A stretch of DNA of 64,000 nucleotides from Gammaproteobacteria bacterium 50_400_T64 (GCA_002162755.1 MAAS01000015.1:1-64000), one strand, 5' to 3'; positions 1-10,077 are shown, counted from the stretch's first letter. Numbers and translations are program-made. Notes: a model not told the origin generated them from the sequence alone.

Positions 1-1023
1 AACGAAGAAGCCACTTACCTGCTGGCCAAGCAAATGATTGAAGCCGGTGCTTGCTGCATCCAGCTTGAGAATCAGGTATCTGACGCCAAGCAATGTGGCC
101 ACCAGGACGGTAAAGTGACCGTTCCTCACGAAGATTTCGTCGCCAAAATCAATGCCGTTCGCTATGCCTTTTTAGAGCTGGGTGTTGACGACGGTGTTAT
201 CGTTGCGCGCACCGACTCATTGGGTGCTGGCCTGACACAGAAAATCCCCGTGTCACAAGAGCCTGGCGATCTCGCCGACCAGTACAACGCCTTCCTCGAA
301 GTTGAAGAAGTCTCTGCTGACGACCTCGGTAACGGCGATCTCGTTATCAAGCAAAACGGCAAACTGGTTCGCCCCGTACGCCTGCCCAACGGCCTGATGC
401 GTTTTAAAGCCGGTACTGGCGAAGCGCGTTGCGTACTCGACAGCATCGTGTCACTGCAAAGCGGCGCTGACCTGCTGTGGATCGAAACTGAGAAGCCCCA
501 CGTTGGCCAAATTGGTGCCATGGTTGATGAAATCCGCAAGGTCGTCCCCAACGCCAAGCTGGTTTACAACAACTCACCATCGTTCAACTGGACGCTTAAC
601 TTCCGTCAGCAAGTGTTCGACACCTGGGCCGAAGCCGGTAAAGACGTATCAGCCTACACCCGCGATGACTTGATGAACGAAAGTTACGACGAGACTGAGC
701 TGGGTACGGTTGCCGATGAAAAAATCCGCACCTTCCAGGCTGACTCAGCTCGCGAAGCCGGTATCTTCCACCACCTCATCACCCTGCCGACTTACCACAC
801 CGCTGCACTGTCGACTGACAACCTGGCGAAAGACTACTTCGGTGACCTGGGTATGCTCGGTTATGTTGCCGGCGTTCAGCGCAAAGAAATCCGTCAGGGT
901 ATCGCCTGCGTTAAGCACCAAAACATGGCTGGCTCTGACATGGGCGACGCCCACAAAGAGTACTTCTCTGGTGACCAGGCGCTAAAAGCCTCGGGTAAAG
1001 ACAACACCATGAATCAGTTTTAA
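1..1023 (+). CDS. aceA: Isocitrate lyase, 3' part (5' end outside window)
   Basis: This is the C-terminal 340 residues of isocitrate lyase, which cleaves isocitrate to glyoxylate and succinate in the glyoxylate shunt. The reading frame is open from base 1 (first codons read N-E-E-A-T-Y), so the start lies upstream of the window. A QCGH segment at about residue 27 of the fragment corresponds to the family's K-K-C-G-H signature with the catalytic cysteine, followed by an E-T-E-K-P block and an N-N-S-P-S-F-N-W stretch typical of the active site. The layout fits the long isocitrate lyase form (about 530 residues) found in Pseudomonas relatives. A strong terminator follows the stop codon. Confidence 0.95.
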   Translation, partial: NEEATYLLAKQMIEAGACCIQLENQVSDAKQCGHQDGKVTVPHEDFVAKINAVRYAFLELGVDDGVIVARTDSLGAGLTQKIPVSQEPGDLADQYNAFLEVEEVSADDLGNGDLVIKQNGKLVRPVRLPNGLMRFKAGTGEARCVLDSIVSLQSGADLLWIETEKPHVGQIGAMVDEIRKVVPNAKLVYNNSPSFNWTLNFRQQVFDTWAEAGKDVSAYTRDDLMNESYDETELGTVADEKIRTFQADSAREAGIFHHLITLPTYHTAALSTDNLAKDYFGDLGMLGYVAGVQRKEIRQGIACVKHQNMAGSDMGDAHKEYFSGDQALKASGKDNTMNQF

Positions 1024-1048
1024 TTCGTTAAAACTGAAGTCATAAAAA

Positions 1049-1077
1049 AGCCCCGCTGGTGACAGCGGGGCTTTTTT
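1049..1077 (+). terminator. Rho-independent terminator of aceA
   Basis: A 10-bp perfect stem (AGCCCCGCTG / CAGCGGGGCT) with a GTGA loop is followed by a run of T. It lies 26 bases after the aceA stop codon. Upstream A residues make it potentially usable on the other strand as well. Confidence 0.9.
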
Positions 1078-1269
1078 ATTGTTGGGTGATTATTACTTGA
1101 CCACACCTCTTGTTTCAAGACTAGCTCAAAGAATTCATTGAGAAAAATAACCCCTGGGGTGCTGCCGCTCTATTCCTGAAATAATATGCCAACAATTCCC
1201 AATTCACGGTGTCCATGTGAAACGAAGGGATATGCTCAATGGCATTTTAAGTGCGAACTGTAGTTATTT

Positions 1270-1563
1270 CTATGCGGCATTCATATGAATCTTTTGCACA
1301 TCGCCAAGCTTAATACGCTTTTTAGCCTGCCATAAATCATATGCATCTTGCATAGAAAGCCAACTCTCAGGACTACGCCCCAGTGCTTTAGACAGACGAA
1401 GCGCCATTTCTGGGCTAACGCCACTTTGAGTTTTTAAAACCCGATTAAGTGTAGATGCTGCTACATTTAATTGCCCTGCTAAATAACGACAACTTAGATC
1501 AAACGGCTCCATGTATGTAGCGCGAATAAATTCGCCAGGGTGGGGGGGATTGTGCATAGCCAT
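1270..1563 (-). CDS. higA: HigA-family antitoxin (XRE-type helix-turn-helix)
   Basis: A 97-residue protein opening with the HigA hallmark N-P-P-H-P-G-E. It has a helix-turn-helix around residues 25-60 (LAGQLNVAASTLNRVL) and the M-A-L-R-L-S-K-A-L-G-R-S-P-E-S-W-L segment of VapI/HigA antitoxins. In this family it neutralises the upstream toxin and represses its own promoter. Its ATG overlaps the toxin stop codon by one base (TAATG), which implies translational coupling. The toxin-first order is the usual one for higBA. Confidence 0.9.
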   Translation of the reverse strand: MAMHNPPHPGEFIRATYMEPFDLSCRYLAGQLNVAASTLNRVLKTQSGVSPEMALRLSKALGRSPESWLSMQDAYDLWQAKKRIKLGDVQKIHMNAA

Positions 1564-1841
1564 TAGTGATAATCCTCGTAGTTCACAATATAAATATTGC
1601 CATCAGAATACTCAAAAGTAATGCGCCAATTTGCATTTACAGTAATTGACCAGCACCCTTTGAGCCGGCCTTTCAGTGGATGTAAGCGATAGCCTGGGAT
1701 ATCAAGGTCTTCAATATGGTGAGCAGTATCAAGAGCCATAAGCTGCATGCGTAATTTTTTTGCATGCTTTGCCTGTATTCCTTTAGTACTGCCGGAGGAA
1801 TAAAATCTTTCTAAACCTTTATGTTTGAAGGTCTTGATCAT
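1563..1841 (-). CDS. higB: HigB-family toxin (RelE/ParE superfamily mRNA interferase)
   Basis: A 92-residue RelE-superfamily toxin. Known members cleave mRNA on the ribosome. Diagnostic stretches are the opening I-K-T-F-K-H-K-G-L, the central G-Y-R-L-H-P-L-K-G segment, and the end W-R-I-T-F-E-Y...I-V-N-Y-E-D-Y-H. The ATG at 1841 gives the canonical HigB start; a TTG two codons upstream is less likely. No Shine-Dalgarno sequence precedes the ATG, and a promoter-like -10 lies only six bases upstream, so a leaderless message is possible. It is followed directly by higA. Confidence 0.9.
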   Translation of the reverse strand: MIKTFKHKGLERFYSSGSTKGIQAKHAKKLRMQLMALDTAHHIEDLDIPGYRLHPLKGRLKGCWSITVNANWRITFEYSDGNIYIVNYEDYH

Positions 1842-1847
1842 TTGCAA

Positions 1848-1875
1848 AGTGTAGCATGTTGCGCAACAGTATCAA
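1848..1875 (-). promoter_or_regulatory. Putative higBA promoter with palindromic operator
   Basis: On the minus strand TTGATA (1875-1870) and TACACT (1853-1848) are separated by 16 bp. A perfect 10-bp palindrome GTTGCGCAAC (1858-1867) sits in the spacer, the usual place for an autorepressing antitoxin operator. The -10 is only six bases from the higB ATG. Confidence 0.55.
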
Positions 1876-1884
1876 TCCGCATAA

Positions 1885-1917
1885 CAGAAAAAAGCTACCC
1901 CACTGCAAGCAGTGGGG
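1885..1917 (-). terminator. Terminator downstream of the Baeyer-Villiger monooxygenase gene
   Basis: The inverted repeat CCCCACTG / CAGTGGGG (1898-1905 and 1910-1917) is followed on the minus strand by a T-rich run. It lies about 60 bases past the monooxygenase stop and beside the higBA promoter, so it separates the two minus-strand units. Confidence 0.85.
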
Positions 1918-1974
1918 CTTTCCGTCTGCGACGATACTATCTGGTGTTTTTCACTAATTGACGAATCAAAAGAC

Positions 1975-3792
1975 TTACTTAATCTCCAGCCCCTGCAACT
2001 GCCCTTCATCGCGCCAGTCATCAAGAATCTTAAAGAACTCCGGTGCACCGCCGCCGTATTGGCCGCTGAAAAATCCGGAGCCGTTTTCTTTACCTTCCTC
2101 GTTGTAATAACCGGGGGTACATTCGGCGTAAAAACGCTTGCCGAGGTTGGCCAGTTTATTAATTGTTGCCACCCATTCGTCTTCGGCTTCCACTGTCGTT
2201 TCTATAGTGCGGGCATTGTTGTCCATGGCGTGTTTTAGCACGTAGGTCAGGTGCTTGGCCTGTTCGTTTAAGGCGTGGGGAATACTGGTGGTGAAGCCGG
2301 TTTGGGTCAGGCCCATGGTGAAAACATTGGGGAAGTCATGGCTGTATAAACCGTGGAAAGTTGAAAGGCCATTCGCCCATTTCTTACTGAGGGTAGCGCC
2401 ATTACGACCCGCGAGGTCATAACCCGACTGCTGGGTGAAGTTGGTGCCCACCTCAAAACCGGTGGCGAAAATCAAGCAATCCAGTTCGTATTCAACGCCG
2501 TCAACGACTACGCCTTTTTCGGTAATGCGCTCAACGCCCTGGCCCTGGGTATCGACGAGGGTCACGTTGGGCAGGTTATAGGTAGCGAGATATTCGTCGT
2601 GAAAACCGGGACGCTTACAGAACTGACGATAGTAGGGCTTCAGGTATTCCGCAGTTGCAGAGTCTTTAACAATAGTATCGACCCGCGCTCTGACCTGATT
2701 CATCTTTTTAAAATCGGCAATTTCCAGAGCGGCGGCCACTTCTGACGAGCTCATATGGGGATTTAACTTACGCTGTATGGGGCCGGATAAATTGCGGAAG
2801 ATCTCCGTCCAGCCATCGCTGACCAGGTCTTCATCCTGAAAGCCACCGGCGGTAATAATATTGAAGTTGTCCATGCGCTTTTGCTGCCAACCGGACTGCA
2901 GGCTATTCGCCCACTCGGGGTCGGTGGGGCGATTATTGCGCACATCAATAGACGATGGCGTGCGCTGGAAAACGTGTAATGACTGAGCCGCTTCGCCGAG
3001 GTGGGGAATACACTGAACCGCCGTTGCACCGGTACCAATAATGCCGACGCGCTTGTCTTTAAGTTTATCGAGGCCACCTTCGGAGGAGCCGCCGGTGTAG
3101 TCATAATCCCAACGACTCGTGTGGAAAGTATGGCCTTTAAAATCGTTGATGCCGGGAATACCGGGCAGTTTTGGGCGGTTAAGAGGGCCGTTAGACATCA
3201 CCACATAGTGGGCCTTAATGCGATCGCCACGGTTGGTTTCGATAATCCAGCGAGCTGAGTCTTCATCCCACTGCATGTGGGTGATTTCTGTTTGCAGACA
3301 GGCGTTGTCGTAAAGGTTGTATTTACGGGCAATGGCCTTGGAGTGAGCGAGAATTTCTGGCGCGTGGGAATACTTTTCTGTGGGCACAAAATCCAGCTCT
3401 TCGAGCAGGGGTAAATACACATAGGCTTCAACATCGCACTGGGCACCGGGGTAGCGGTTCCAGTACCAGGTACCGCCGAAATCACCGCCCTTCTCAATGA
3501 CACGAATATCTTTAACACCGGCTTCACGCAGGCGAGCACCGGCTAACAGACCACCGAAGCCACCGCCGACAATAACCACTTCAACTTCATCATTCAGAGG
3601 CTCACGTGTGATTTCTTCTTCAACATAGGGATCGTCAACGTATTTAGTGAAATCCCCCGTCACTGTCTGGTATTGCTCGGAAGTTTCTTTGCGGATGCGC
3701 TTGTCACGCTCCATGCGGTACTTTTCACGTAGGGCATTGGGGTCGAAATCGAGTTCGGAAAGATCGATTGAGGGGTGTGTAGCATTCGTCAT
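1975..3792 (-). CDS. Baeyer-Villiger monooxygenase (flavin-dependent, cyclohexanone monooxygenase-like)
   Basis: A 605-residue class B flavoprotein monooxygenase, predicted to insert oxygen next to a ketone carbonyl using FAD and NADPH. An N-terminal FAD Rossmann motif (VVIVGGGFGG, about residue 70), a second nucleotide motif (GIIGTGATAVQ) and the family fingerprint F-x-G-x3-H-x3-W (FKGHTFHTSRW) are all present. The start is the ATG at 3792, preceded by AGGAA; extension to 3939 would add a hydrophobic stretch absent from the family. About 50 residues precede the FAD motif, as in other long BVMOs. The substrate cannot be read from sequence; cyclic or steroidal ketones are plausible given the acyl-CoA catabolic genes elsewhere in the window. 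Confidence 0.9.
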   Translation of the reverse strand: MTNATHPSIDLSELDFDPNALREKYRMERDKRIRKETSEQYQTVTGDFTKYVDDPYVEEEITREPLNDEVEVVIVGGGFGGLLAGARLREAGVKDIRVIEKGGDFGGTWYWNRYPGAQCDVEAYVYLPLLEELDFVPTEKYSHAPEILAHSKAIARKYNLYDNACLQTEITHMQWDEDSARWIIETNRGDRIKAHYVVMSNGPLNRPKLPGIPGINDFKGHTFHTSRWDYDYTGGSSEGGLDKLKDKRVGIIGTGATAVQCIPHLGEAAQSLHVFQRTPSSIDVRNNRPTDPEWANSLQSGWQQKRMDNFNIITAGGFQDEDLVSDGWTEIFRNLSGPIQRKLNPHMSSSEVAAALEIADFKKMNQVRARVDTIVKDSATAEYLKPYYRQFCKRPGFHDEYLATYNLPNVTLVDTQGQGVERITEKGVVVDGVEYELDCLIFATGFEVGTNFTQQSGYDLAGRNGATLSKKWANGLSTFHGLYSHDFPNVFTMGLTQTGFTTSIPHALNEQAKHLTYVLKHAMDNNARTIETTVEAEDEWVATINKLANLGKRFYAECTPGYYNEEGKENGSGFFSGQYGGGAPEFFKILDDWRDEGQLQGLEIK

Positions 3793-4013
3793 AATGGGTT
3801 CCTGTTTTAAATGAGTTTCCCCTCTATCGGCACTCGATAGCAGCAGTAGCCATTCATCGAGCACAGACAAAGGATGGAAATAATCCAGATATTGTAACAG
3901 GCAAAATGACCACCATACGGTGGCACCGTAAACAGCCATGAATTAGCAAAAATGCGCTAGTTTCAGGTATCATCCGCAACCATTTCACACGACCTACTAG
4001 CGCTCTTAATCCC

Positions 4014-4352
4014 ATGAAAACACTCGACCTCCTGTCCTGCCCCGAAGCGACACTGACAACCGAACTCAAACAAATGAAGGCCCGGGAGCTAGAGCGTCAT
4101 ACCCGTAAATTATTAGCAAAACTCGGACTACGTGATTATGACGACGTTATGGCCACGGTAATTAAAACCATTGCTAAGCTCGATGCCGATAAGACTGATC
4201 GCTTCAGCACACTGCAATCGCTAATTCATTCACTACTGCCCACAATAGAAAAAAACAGGCCTGAGCATAATGCGCTGATCGAGCGGCTATCTTTAATAAT
4301 GATGCTTTTAGTTGCCAAGCAATTTCATAAAATACACACCGTCCACGATTAA
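4014..4352 (+). CDS. Hypothetical protein, 112 residues
   Basis: I do not recognise this family. It is a short, mostly helical, charged protein with no signal peptide. A K-A-R-E-L-E-R-H-T-R-K-L-L-A-K-L-G-L segment and a hydrophobic L-S-L-I-M-M-L-L-V-A stretch near the C-terminus are consistent with a helical bundle. It starts about 220 bases divergently from the monooxygenase gene and is followed, after three 12-bp tandem repeats, by a methyltransferase gene on the same strand. It is kept as a gene because it is a clean ATG-started frame in an otherwise unassigned interval with no competing gene opposite. Confidence 0.6.
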   Translation: MKTLDLLSCPEATLTTELKQMKARELERHTRKLLAKLGLRDYDDVMATVIKTIAKLDADKTDRFSTLQSLIHSLLPTIEKNRPEHNALIERLSLIMMLLVAKQFHKIHTVHD

Positions 4353-4358
4353 GCCAAT

Positions 4359-4394
4359 CCCTTCAATCAGCCCTTCAATCATTCCTTCGATCAA
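4359..4394. repeat. Three tandem copies of a 12-bp unit
   Basis: The unit CCCTTCAATCAG occurs three times with small changes (4359-4370, 4371-4382, 4383-4394) between the hypothetical gene's stop and the methyltransferase start. The 12-bp period is a multiple of three, but the copies lie just beyond the stop codon. Confidence 0.75.
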
Positions 4395-4411
4395 AATTTA
4401 AGCCTTAATTT

Positions 4412-5320
4412 ATGCAGCGAATCGTAGAAAGCATTCAACGCGGGGCCAAATCGGGTATTGATGCCTGCCGTTTGTTTCATGGCCGAGGGCATTGCTATTC
4501 AGGTTTAGAGTTTGTCAGCGTCGACTGGTTTTCACCGGTGCTGCTGATCAGCCTTTATAAAGAACCCGATGCTGAATGGCTGGCGCAATTTCGTGATGCA
4601 ATCAGCCTGTTTGATAAACACAGCGACATTGAAAATATCATTCTGCAACACCGTTATTTACAGGGTGCGCCGAGTGAAAGCCTGAAGGGCAATATTGCCG
4701 GCGACTATTACGCCGTGGAAAAGGGGCTGAAATTTAGGCTCAACTTTAAAGCTAATCAAAATGTCGGGTTTTTTCTCGATATGGCTGAATGCCGGCAAGT
4801 ACTTCGAGAACGGGTTAAAGATAAAAGCGTACTGAATCTCTTTGCCTACACCTGTGCTTTTTCAGTGGTGGCCGCAGAGGCCGGCGCAGCAAAAATCGTG
4901 AATGTTGATATGGCAAAAGGGGCGCTCAACACGGGTAGATTCAACCATCAACTGAACAATATCGACAGTCGTTCAGTTTCCTATTTGGGCCATGATATTT
5001 TCAAATCCTGGGGCAAGATCCGCAAGTACGGCCCTTATGACATCGTCATTATCGACCCACCAAGTTTTCAGGCGGGAAGTTTTAATGTCAAAAAAGATTA
5101 TCAAAAGATTGTCAGAAAACTGCCCGGCTTACTGAACCCAAATGGCCAAGTTATCTCCTGTTTAAACTCACCGGATTTAAGCTTTGTTTTTTTGCGCGAG
5201 CTATTTTCTGACATCGGTGGCTTCACCGAAAAACAGGTGATTGCAACACCGGCCTCTTTCCCAGAAGCCGATGCCGACAAAGGCTTAAAAACTTTACTCT
5301 TTGAGAGTACAAGCACTTAA
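4412..5320 (+). CDS. Class I SAM-dependent methyltransferase (RlmI/COG1092-like)
   Basis: A 302-residue AdoMet-dependent methyltransferase of the group containing 23S rRNA m5C methyltransferase RlmI. The N-terminal third resembles the substrate-docking part of the family ([16 protein letters not shown]). The Rossmann core follows: motif I as [12 protein letters not shown] at about residue 141, the acidic V-N-V-D-M-A-K, and motif IV I-I-D-P-P-S-F, the D-P-P-[FY] type used for base methylation. It is shorter than full RlmI (about 396 residues) because the N-terminal PUA domain is absent. The target is probably RNA but unproven. Its stop overlaps the convergent rraA stop by four bases. Confidence 0.8.
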   Translation: MQRIVESIQRGAKSGIDACRLFHGRGHCYSGLEFVSVDWFSPVLLISLYKEPDAEWLAQFRDAISLFDKHSDIENIILQHRYLQGAPSESLKGNIAGDYYAVEKGLKFRLNFKANQNVGFFLDMAECRQVLRERVKDKSVLNLFAYTCAFSVVAAEAGAAKIVNVDMAKGALNTGRFNHQLNNIDSRSVSYLGHDIFKSWGKIRKYGPYDIVIIDPPSFQAGSFNVKKDYQKIVRKLPGLLNPNGQVISCLNSPDLSFVFLRELFSDIGGFTEKQVIATPASFPEADADKGLKTLLFESTST

Positions 5321-5805
5321 GTATTTTCTGTTAAAGCCTCTTCAGAAACGACAATCCCATTACTGTCGGCATAAATATATTCACCGGGCTTAAAGGTAAT
5401 GCCGCCAAAGGTCACGGGGATATTGAAGTCGCCAATGCCACGCTTTTCAGTTTTTAGCGGGATGGCAGACAGCGCCTGCACGCCGAGGTCGAGTTCTGAA
5501 ATAGTGCTTACATCGCGAATGCAGCCGTAAACAATCACCCCTTCCCAGCCATTCTTTTGCGCATTCTCGGCGATCATGTCACCCAGTAAAGCTCTGCGCA
5601 GTGAGCCACCACCATCGACCACCAGTACGCGACCGTGGCCGGGCGTGCCTAAATTCTCTTTCACCAGTGAATTATCTTCAAAGCACTTCACCGTGACGAT
5701 TTCACCGAAAAAGGCTTCGCGGCCACCAAAGTTCGACATCATAGGTTCGAGCACTCGTACCAGCTCGGGGTTGTCATCGCATAAATCGGGGGTAAGGTCG
5801 GTCAT
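5317..5805 (-). CDS. rraA: Ribonuclease E activity regulator RraA
   Basis: A 162-residue RraA-fold protein, essentially full length for the family (E. coli 161). Recognisable blocks are the N-terminal T-P-D-L-C-D, the S-N-F-G-G-R segment, [15 protein letters not shown], the V-Y-G-C-I-R-D loop and K-R-G-I-G-D. In E. coli RraA binds RNase E and inhibits degradosome activity; related proteins are hydroxymethylglutarate aldolases. The start ATG at 5805 is preceded by GGAG. The gene is convergent with the methyltransferase, with a four-base overlap at the 3' ends, and stands alone as a transcription unit. Confidence 0.92.
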   Translation of the reverse strand: MTDLTPDLCDDNPELVRVLEPMMSNFGGREAFFGEIVTVKCFEDNSLVKENLGTPGHGRVLVVDGGGSLRRALLGDMIAENAQKNGWEGVIVYGCIRDVSTISELDLGVQALSAIPLKTEKRGIGDFNIPVTFGGITFKPGEYIYADSNGIVVSEEALTENT

Positions 5806-5959
5806 CGGCTTGCTCCAGCAGTACTCAGTTCATTAGAGCGCTGATTATACGCAAAGCCTGCTCACCAGCTCTGATTTATTCTTCCACAAATACCCTATCG
5901 ACACCCAAGAGCCTATAAAATAGCAACCTCTGTATTTTAATTGTGAGCACCGCAGGTCA

Positions 5960-7327
5960 ATGCCCGAGATGATCGTACTGGATTACCCTTTTCGCAGTGA
6001 CGTTGAAGCACTCTTCAATGCCGTGCGCGATTTGCCCAGTCCGGTCTGGTTCGACAGCGGCAAGCCACGATCTCTGCAGGGGCGGCTGGATATTATCAGC
6101 GCCGCACCCGCGCGTATTCTCGAAACCCATAGCAACACAACGCTGATTAGCGACAGCGAGGGAAACAGCCAAACCAGTTCGGCTTGCCCCTTCGCCCTCT
6201 GTCAGGAAACGATGGATGACTTCGCCCTAACAGGTGACAAGCTCACAGAACTTCCCTTTGTTGGTGGTCTTGCCGGTTTTTTCGGTTATGGGCTGGGGAG
6301 CGCATCCGTCAGTGAGCCCAGCCAGGGCCCCGCTGATATTCCCGACATGCGTCAGTGTTACTACCTTTGGGCGCTAGTGATTAACCAACAAATATCCCAG
6401 GCCCATCTGGTTTTTCACCCCGCCTGCCCACGAAGTTTGAGGCGAGATATACAGGCCCGCCTCGTCTCCCCAGCAGCTCTGCCCGAAGATAACTTCTCCT
6501 TAACATCAAACTTTCAAGCCAGTACCACCCGCAGTGAATATGAAGCCGACGTCGCCCGGGTAAAAGATTACATTGCTGCCGGTGACTGCTATCAGGTCAA
6601 CTATGCCCAACATTTTTCGGCTGAATTTCAGGGTGAACCCTGGAGCGCCTATTTGCACTTGCGCAAGGCTCTGCCCTCCCCGTTTAGTTCCTTTTTAAGC
6701 TGGGATGACAAAGCGCTGCTATCCCTATCGCCAGAACGCTTTATAAAAACATCGGGGCACCAGGTTGAAGCCAAGCCCATTAAGGGCACAATTACCCGGG
6801 GTATTTCTGTCGAAGAAGATCAGGAGCAGGCCATCGCGCTGATGAATAGCAGCAAAGACCGCGCAGAAAATCTAATGATTGTCGATCTGCTACGCAATGA
6901 TTTGGGCAAGTCCTGTGAAGCGGGGTCAATTCGCGTACCGAAGCTGTTTAACCTCGAAAGCTTCGCCAACGTCCACCACCTGGTCAGCACGATAACCGGG
7001 CGTATTCGTGAAGGCGTCAGCGCGCTGGACTTACTGGCGGGCTGCTTTCCCGGTGGCTCAATTACCGGCGCACCAAAGAAACGGGCCATGGAAATTATTG
7101 CCGAATTAGAAAAAGTACCGCGATCAATTTATTGCGGCAGCATTGGCTACATCAGTGCCAATGGGCGGATGGATACCAATATCGCCATCCGCACCCTGCT
7201 CGCGGAAAAGAACAAACTCCATTGCTGGGGCGGCGGCGCGATTGTTAGTGATTCACAGGCCGATAGCGAATATCTGGAATCTTTGGCCAAGGTGTCTTTG
7301 TTAATGGATACATTGACCAAACTTTAA
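5960..7327 (+). CDS. pabB: Aminodeoxychorismate synthase component I
   Basis: A 455-residue chorismate-binding enzyme that aminates chorismate to 4-amino-4-deoxychorismate, the first step toward p-aminobenzoate and folate. The chorismate-binding half carries G-D-C-Y-Q-V-N-Y-A-Q, S-P-E-R-F-I, K-P-I-K-G-T-I-T-R-G, the R-A-E-N-L-M-I-V-D-L-L-R-N-D block and F-P-G-G-S-I-T-G-A-P-K. The PIKGT lysine and absence of a fused glutaminase domain favour PabB over TrpE. The ammonia-producing partner PabA is not in this window. It is separated from convergent thrH by 24 bases. Confidence 0.92.
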   Translation: MPEMIVLDYPFRSDVEALFNAVRDLPSPVWFDSGKPRSLQGRLDIISAAPARILETHSNTTLISDSEGNSQTSSACPFALCQETMDDFALTGDKLTELPFVGGLAGFFGYGLGSASVSEPSQGPADIPDMRQCYYLWALVINQQISQAHLVFHPACPRSLRRDIQARLVSPAALPEDNFSLTSNFQASTTRSEYEADVARVKDYIAAGDCYQVNYAQHFSAEFQGEPWSAYLHLRKALPSPFSSFLSWDDKALLSLSPERFIKTSGHQVEAKPIKGTITRGISVEEDQEQAIALMNSSKDRAENLMIVDLLRNDLGKSCEAGSIRVPKLFNLESFANVHHLVSTITGRIREGVSALDLLAGCFPGGSITGAPKKRAMEIIAELEKVPRSIYCGSIGYISANGRMDTNIAIRTLLAEKNKLHCWGGGAIVSDSQADSEYLESLAKVSLLMDTLTKL

Positions 7328-7351
7328 AACCTTTCCAATAAATTTATCGAG

Positions 7352-7972
7352 CTACAAACTCAGCGGCCGATTACTGGCATCAATAAATGCCTGCTTGAGA
7401 TTGTCGTAACCATAGATCGCAGGGAATTGCGGAAACTCGGCAACCACATTGTCCGGGGCCATAAACAGAATACCCTCGTCGGCTTCGGACAACATGGTGG
7501 TATCGTTGTAGGAATCACCGGCAGCAATAATGCGATAGTAGAGACTCTTCAGGGACAATACGGCCTGGCGCTTGGGATTGGCCTGGCGCAATTTATAGTC
7601 CGTCACGCGACCGCTTTTCTCGTCCACTTCAAGTTGGTGGCACAGCAATGTCGGGAAGCCCAGTTGGCGCATTAGGGGCTGTGAGAATTCGTAGAAGGTA
7701 TCCGACAAAATAATGACTTGAAAGCGCTCCCGCAGCCAGTCGACAAATTCGACGGCACCATCGAGGGGCTTTAGGCGGGCAATCACTGCCTGAATCTCAT
7801 TCAAACCCAGACCGTGCTCGTCGAGTATTCGCAGGCGTTGCTGCATTAGCACATCGTAATCGGGGATATCACGGGTTGTGGCTTTTAAGGCCTCGATGCC
7901 TGTTTCTTCGGCAAAGGCAATCCAGATTTCAGGTATTAATACCCCTTCAAGATCAAGGCAGGCTATTTCCAC
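7352..7972 (-). CDS. thrH: Bifunctional phosphoserine phosphatase/homoserine phosphotransferase ThrH
   Basis: A 206-residue HAD-superfamily enzyme. In Pseudomonas ThrH dephosphorylates phosphoserine and can transfer the phosphate to homoserine. HAD motif I appears as C-L-D-L-E-G-V-L-I-P, with Glu in place of the second Asp as in other ThrH proteins; motif II is I-I-L-S-D-T-F and the C-terminal motif A-G-D-S-Y-N-D-T-T-M-L. The start is a GTG at 7972 with GGAG seven bases upstream. A conventional SerB is also encoded at 53.6 kb, so the organism has two phosphoserine phosphatase-type enzymes. Confidence 0.92.
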   Translation of the reverse strand: MEIACLDLEGVLIPEIWIAFAEETGIEALKATTRDIPDYDVLMQQRLRILDEHGLGLNEIQAVIARLKPLDGAVEFVDWLRERFQVIILSDTFYEFSQPLMRQLGFPTLLCHQLEVDEKSGRVTDYKLRQANPKRQAVLSLKSLYYRIIAAGDSYNDTTMLSEADEGILFMAPDNVVAEFPQFPAIYGYDNLKQAFIDASNRPLSL

Positions 7973-8114
7973 AACAAGGCTCCAATTGGTTAAAAATCGG
8001 CGTTACTCTACCAGTTTGGTGCCGGGGTGCAAGTGAGTAATGCCTGCACCAAAGCTAACGCAAAAACTGGAGCAACAACTCGCACCATAACTCGAGTTAT
8101 AAGTAGCCGCCCAT

Positions 8115-8165
8115 AAAAAAGGCCCGTTAAAAATAAGTCATTCACTTATCCCGAACAGGCCTTTT
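8115..8165 (-). terminator. Long nested terminator of cysB
   Basis: The outer arms AAAAGGCC / GGCCTTTT enclose an inner hairpin ATAAGT / ACTTAT (8133-8138 and 8144-8149). Six T follow on the minus strand. It lies 20 bases past the cysB stop. Confidence 0.85.
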
Positions 8166-8184
8166 AGCAGTTTAGCAGACGGCG

Positions 8185-9201
<1,017 letters not shown>

Positions 9202-9273
9202 CTATTCCTTTGAAGCATAGAGCCTTATCGGTAAAGTTGCCAATCTATTTATTGCACTGGTTAACGGATTCAC

Positions 9274-10062
9274 TTGGCCGACATACTTCTCTACATTCTC
9301 TCTGGCGCTGGTGTCGGACTGGCGATCGGCTTAACCGGTGTCGGCGGCGGCTCGCTAATGACGCCACTGCTGATTCTATTTGGCTTCCCCTATAACGTCG
9401 CCATTGGCACCGACCTGCTCTATGCCGCCGCCACCAAGGCCAGCGGTGTTGCCGCCCACAAGCGCAAGCAGAGTATTCAGTGGCCAATTGTCGGCTACCT
9501 CGCTGCCGGTAGTATTCCAGCCTCCTTACTGACTAGCTACTTTCTCAACACTCTCTTTAGCGAAGCCGATGCTTACGAGGATATTTTGACCCGCAGTCTG
9601 GGTATTATGCTTATTCTCACGGCGCTGGTATTACTGTTTAAAAAGGTACTGCGCCAAAAAAGCGAAAAACCACCGGGGCAAATTGGTCTGTTTTTTCAAA
9701 GCCATGCTAAATACGTCACTCTATTCAGCGGTATATTCCTCGGTGTTTTCGTCACCCTGTCTTCCGTTGGCGCCGGGGCTTTTTGCGCCGCTCTGCTGAT
9801 GACGCTCTACCCTCGCCTGCCCGCCCTGCATGTGGTGGGGACGGATATCGCCCACGCGGTGCCTCTGACACTGATCGCCGGACTTGGCCATTTATTGTTA
9901 TTGGGTAACGTTGATTTTGTGTTGCTGGCCTGCCTGTTAACCGGCTCTCTGCCGGCGATTCAACTGGGTACGCATTTGGCCTCACGTCTACCAGGCCATG
10001 TGTTGCAATCGCTGCTAGCGTGCCTGTTACTCGGCATGGGTGTGCACTTTGCTACGAGTTAA
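9274..10062 (+). CDS. TauE/SafE family sulfite/sulfur-anion permease
   Basis: A 262-residue polytopic inner-membrane protein with about eight hydrophobic segments. The glycine-rich first segment (GAGVGLAIGLTGVGGGSLMTP) and the repeated second-half copy (GVFVTLSSVGAGAFCAALLM) are the two-fold repeat typical of TauE/SafE (COG0730). Known members export sulfite, sulfolactate or related anions. The start used is a TTG at 9274 with a poor ribosome site; no better in-frame codon is visible, so the N-terminus is uncertain. Its position 114 bases divergent from cysB suggests a role in sulfur metabolism under CysB control. Confidence 0.85.
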   Translation: MADILLYILSGAGVGLAIGLTGVGGGSLMTPLLILFGFPYNVAIGTDLLYAAATKASGVAAHKRKQSIQWPIVGYLAAGSIPASLLTSYFLNTLFSEADAYEDILTRSLGIMLILTALVLLFKKVLRQKSEKPPGQIGLFFQSHAKYVTLFSGIFLGVFVTLSSVGAGAFCAALLMTLYPRLPALHVVGTDIAHAVPLTLIAGLGHLLLLGNVDFVLLACLLTGSLPAIQLGTHLASRLPGHVLQSLLACLLLGMGVHFATS

Positions 10063-10077
10063 CCGCTAGCGAGAAAC

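Noticed and set aside
3793-3939. N-terminal extension of the Baeyer-Villiger monooxygenase with a hydrophobic stretch
   Set aside because: The ATG at 3792 has a good ribosome site (AGGAA) and matches the family start; the extension has neither homology nor ribosome site.
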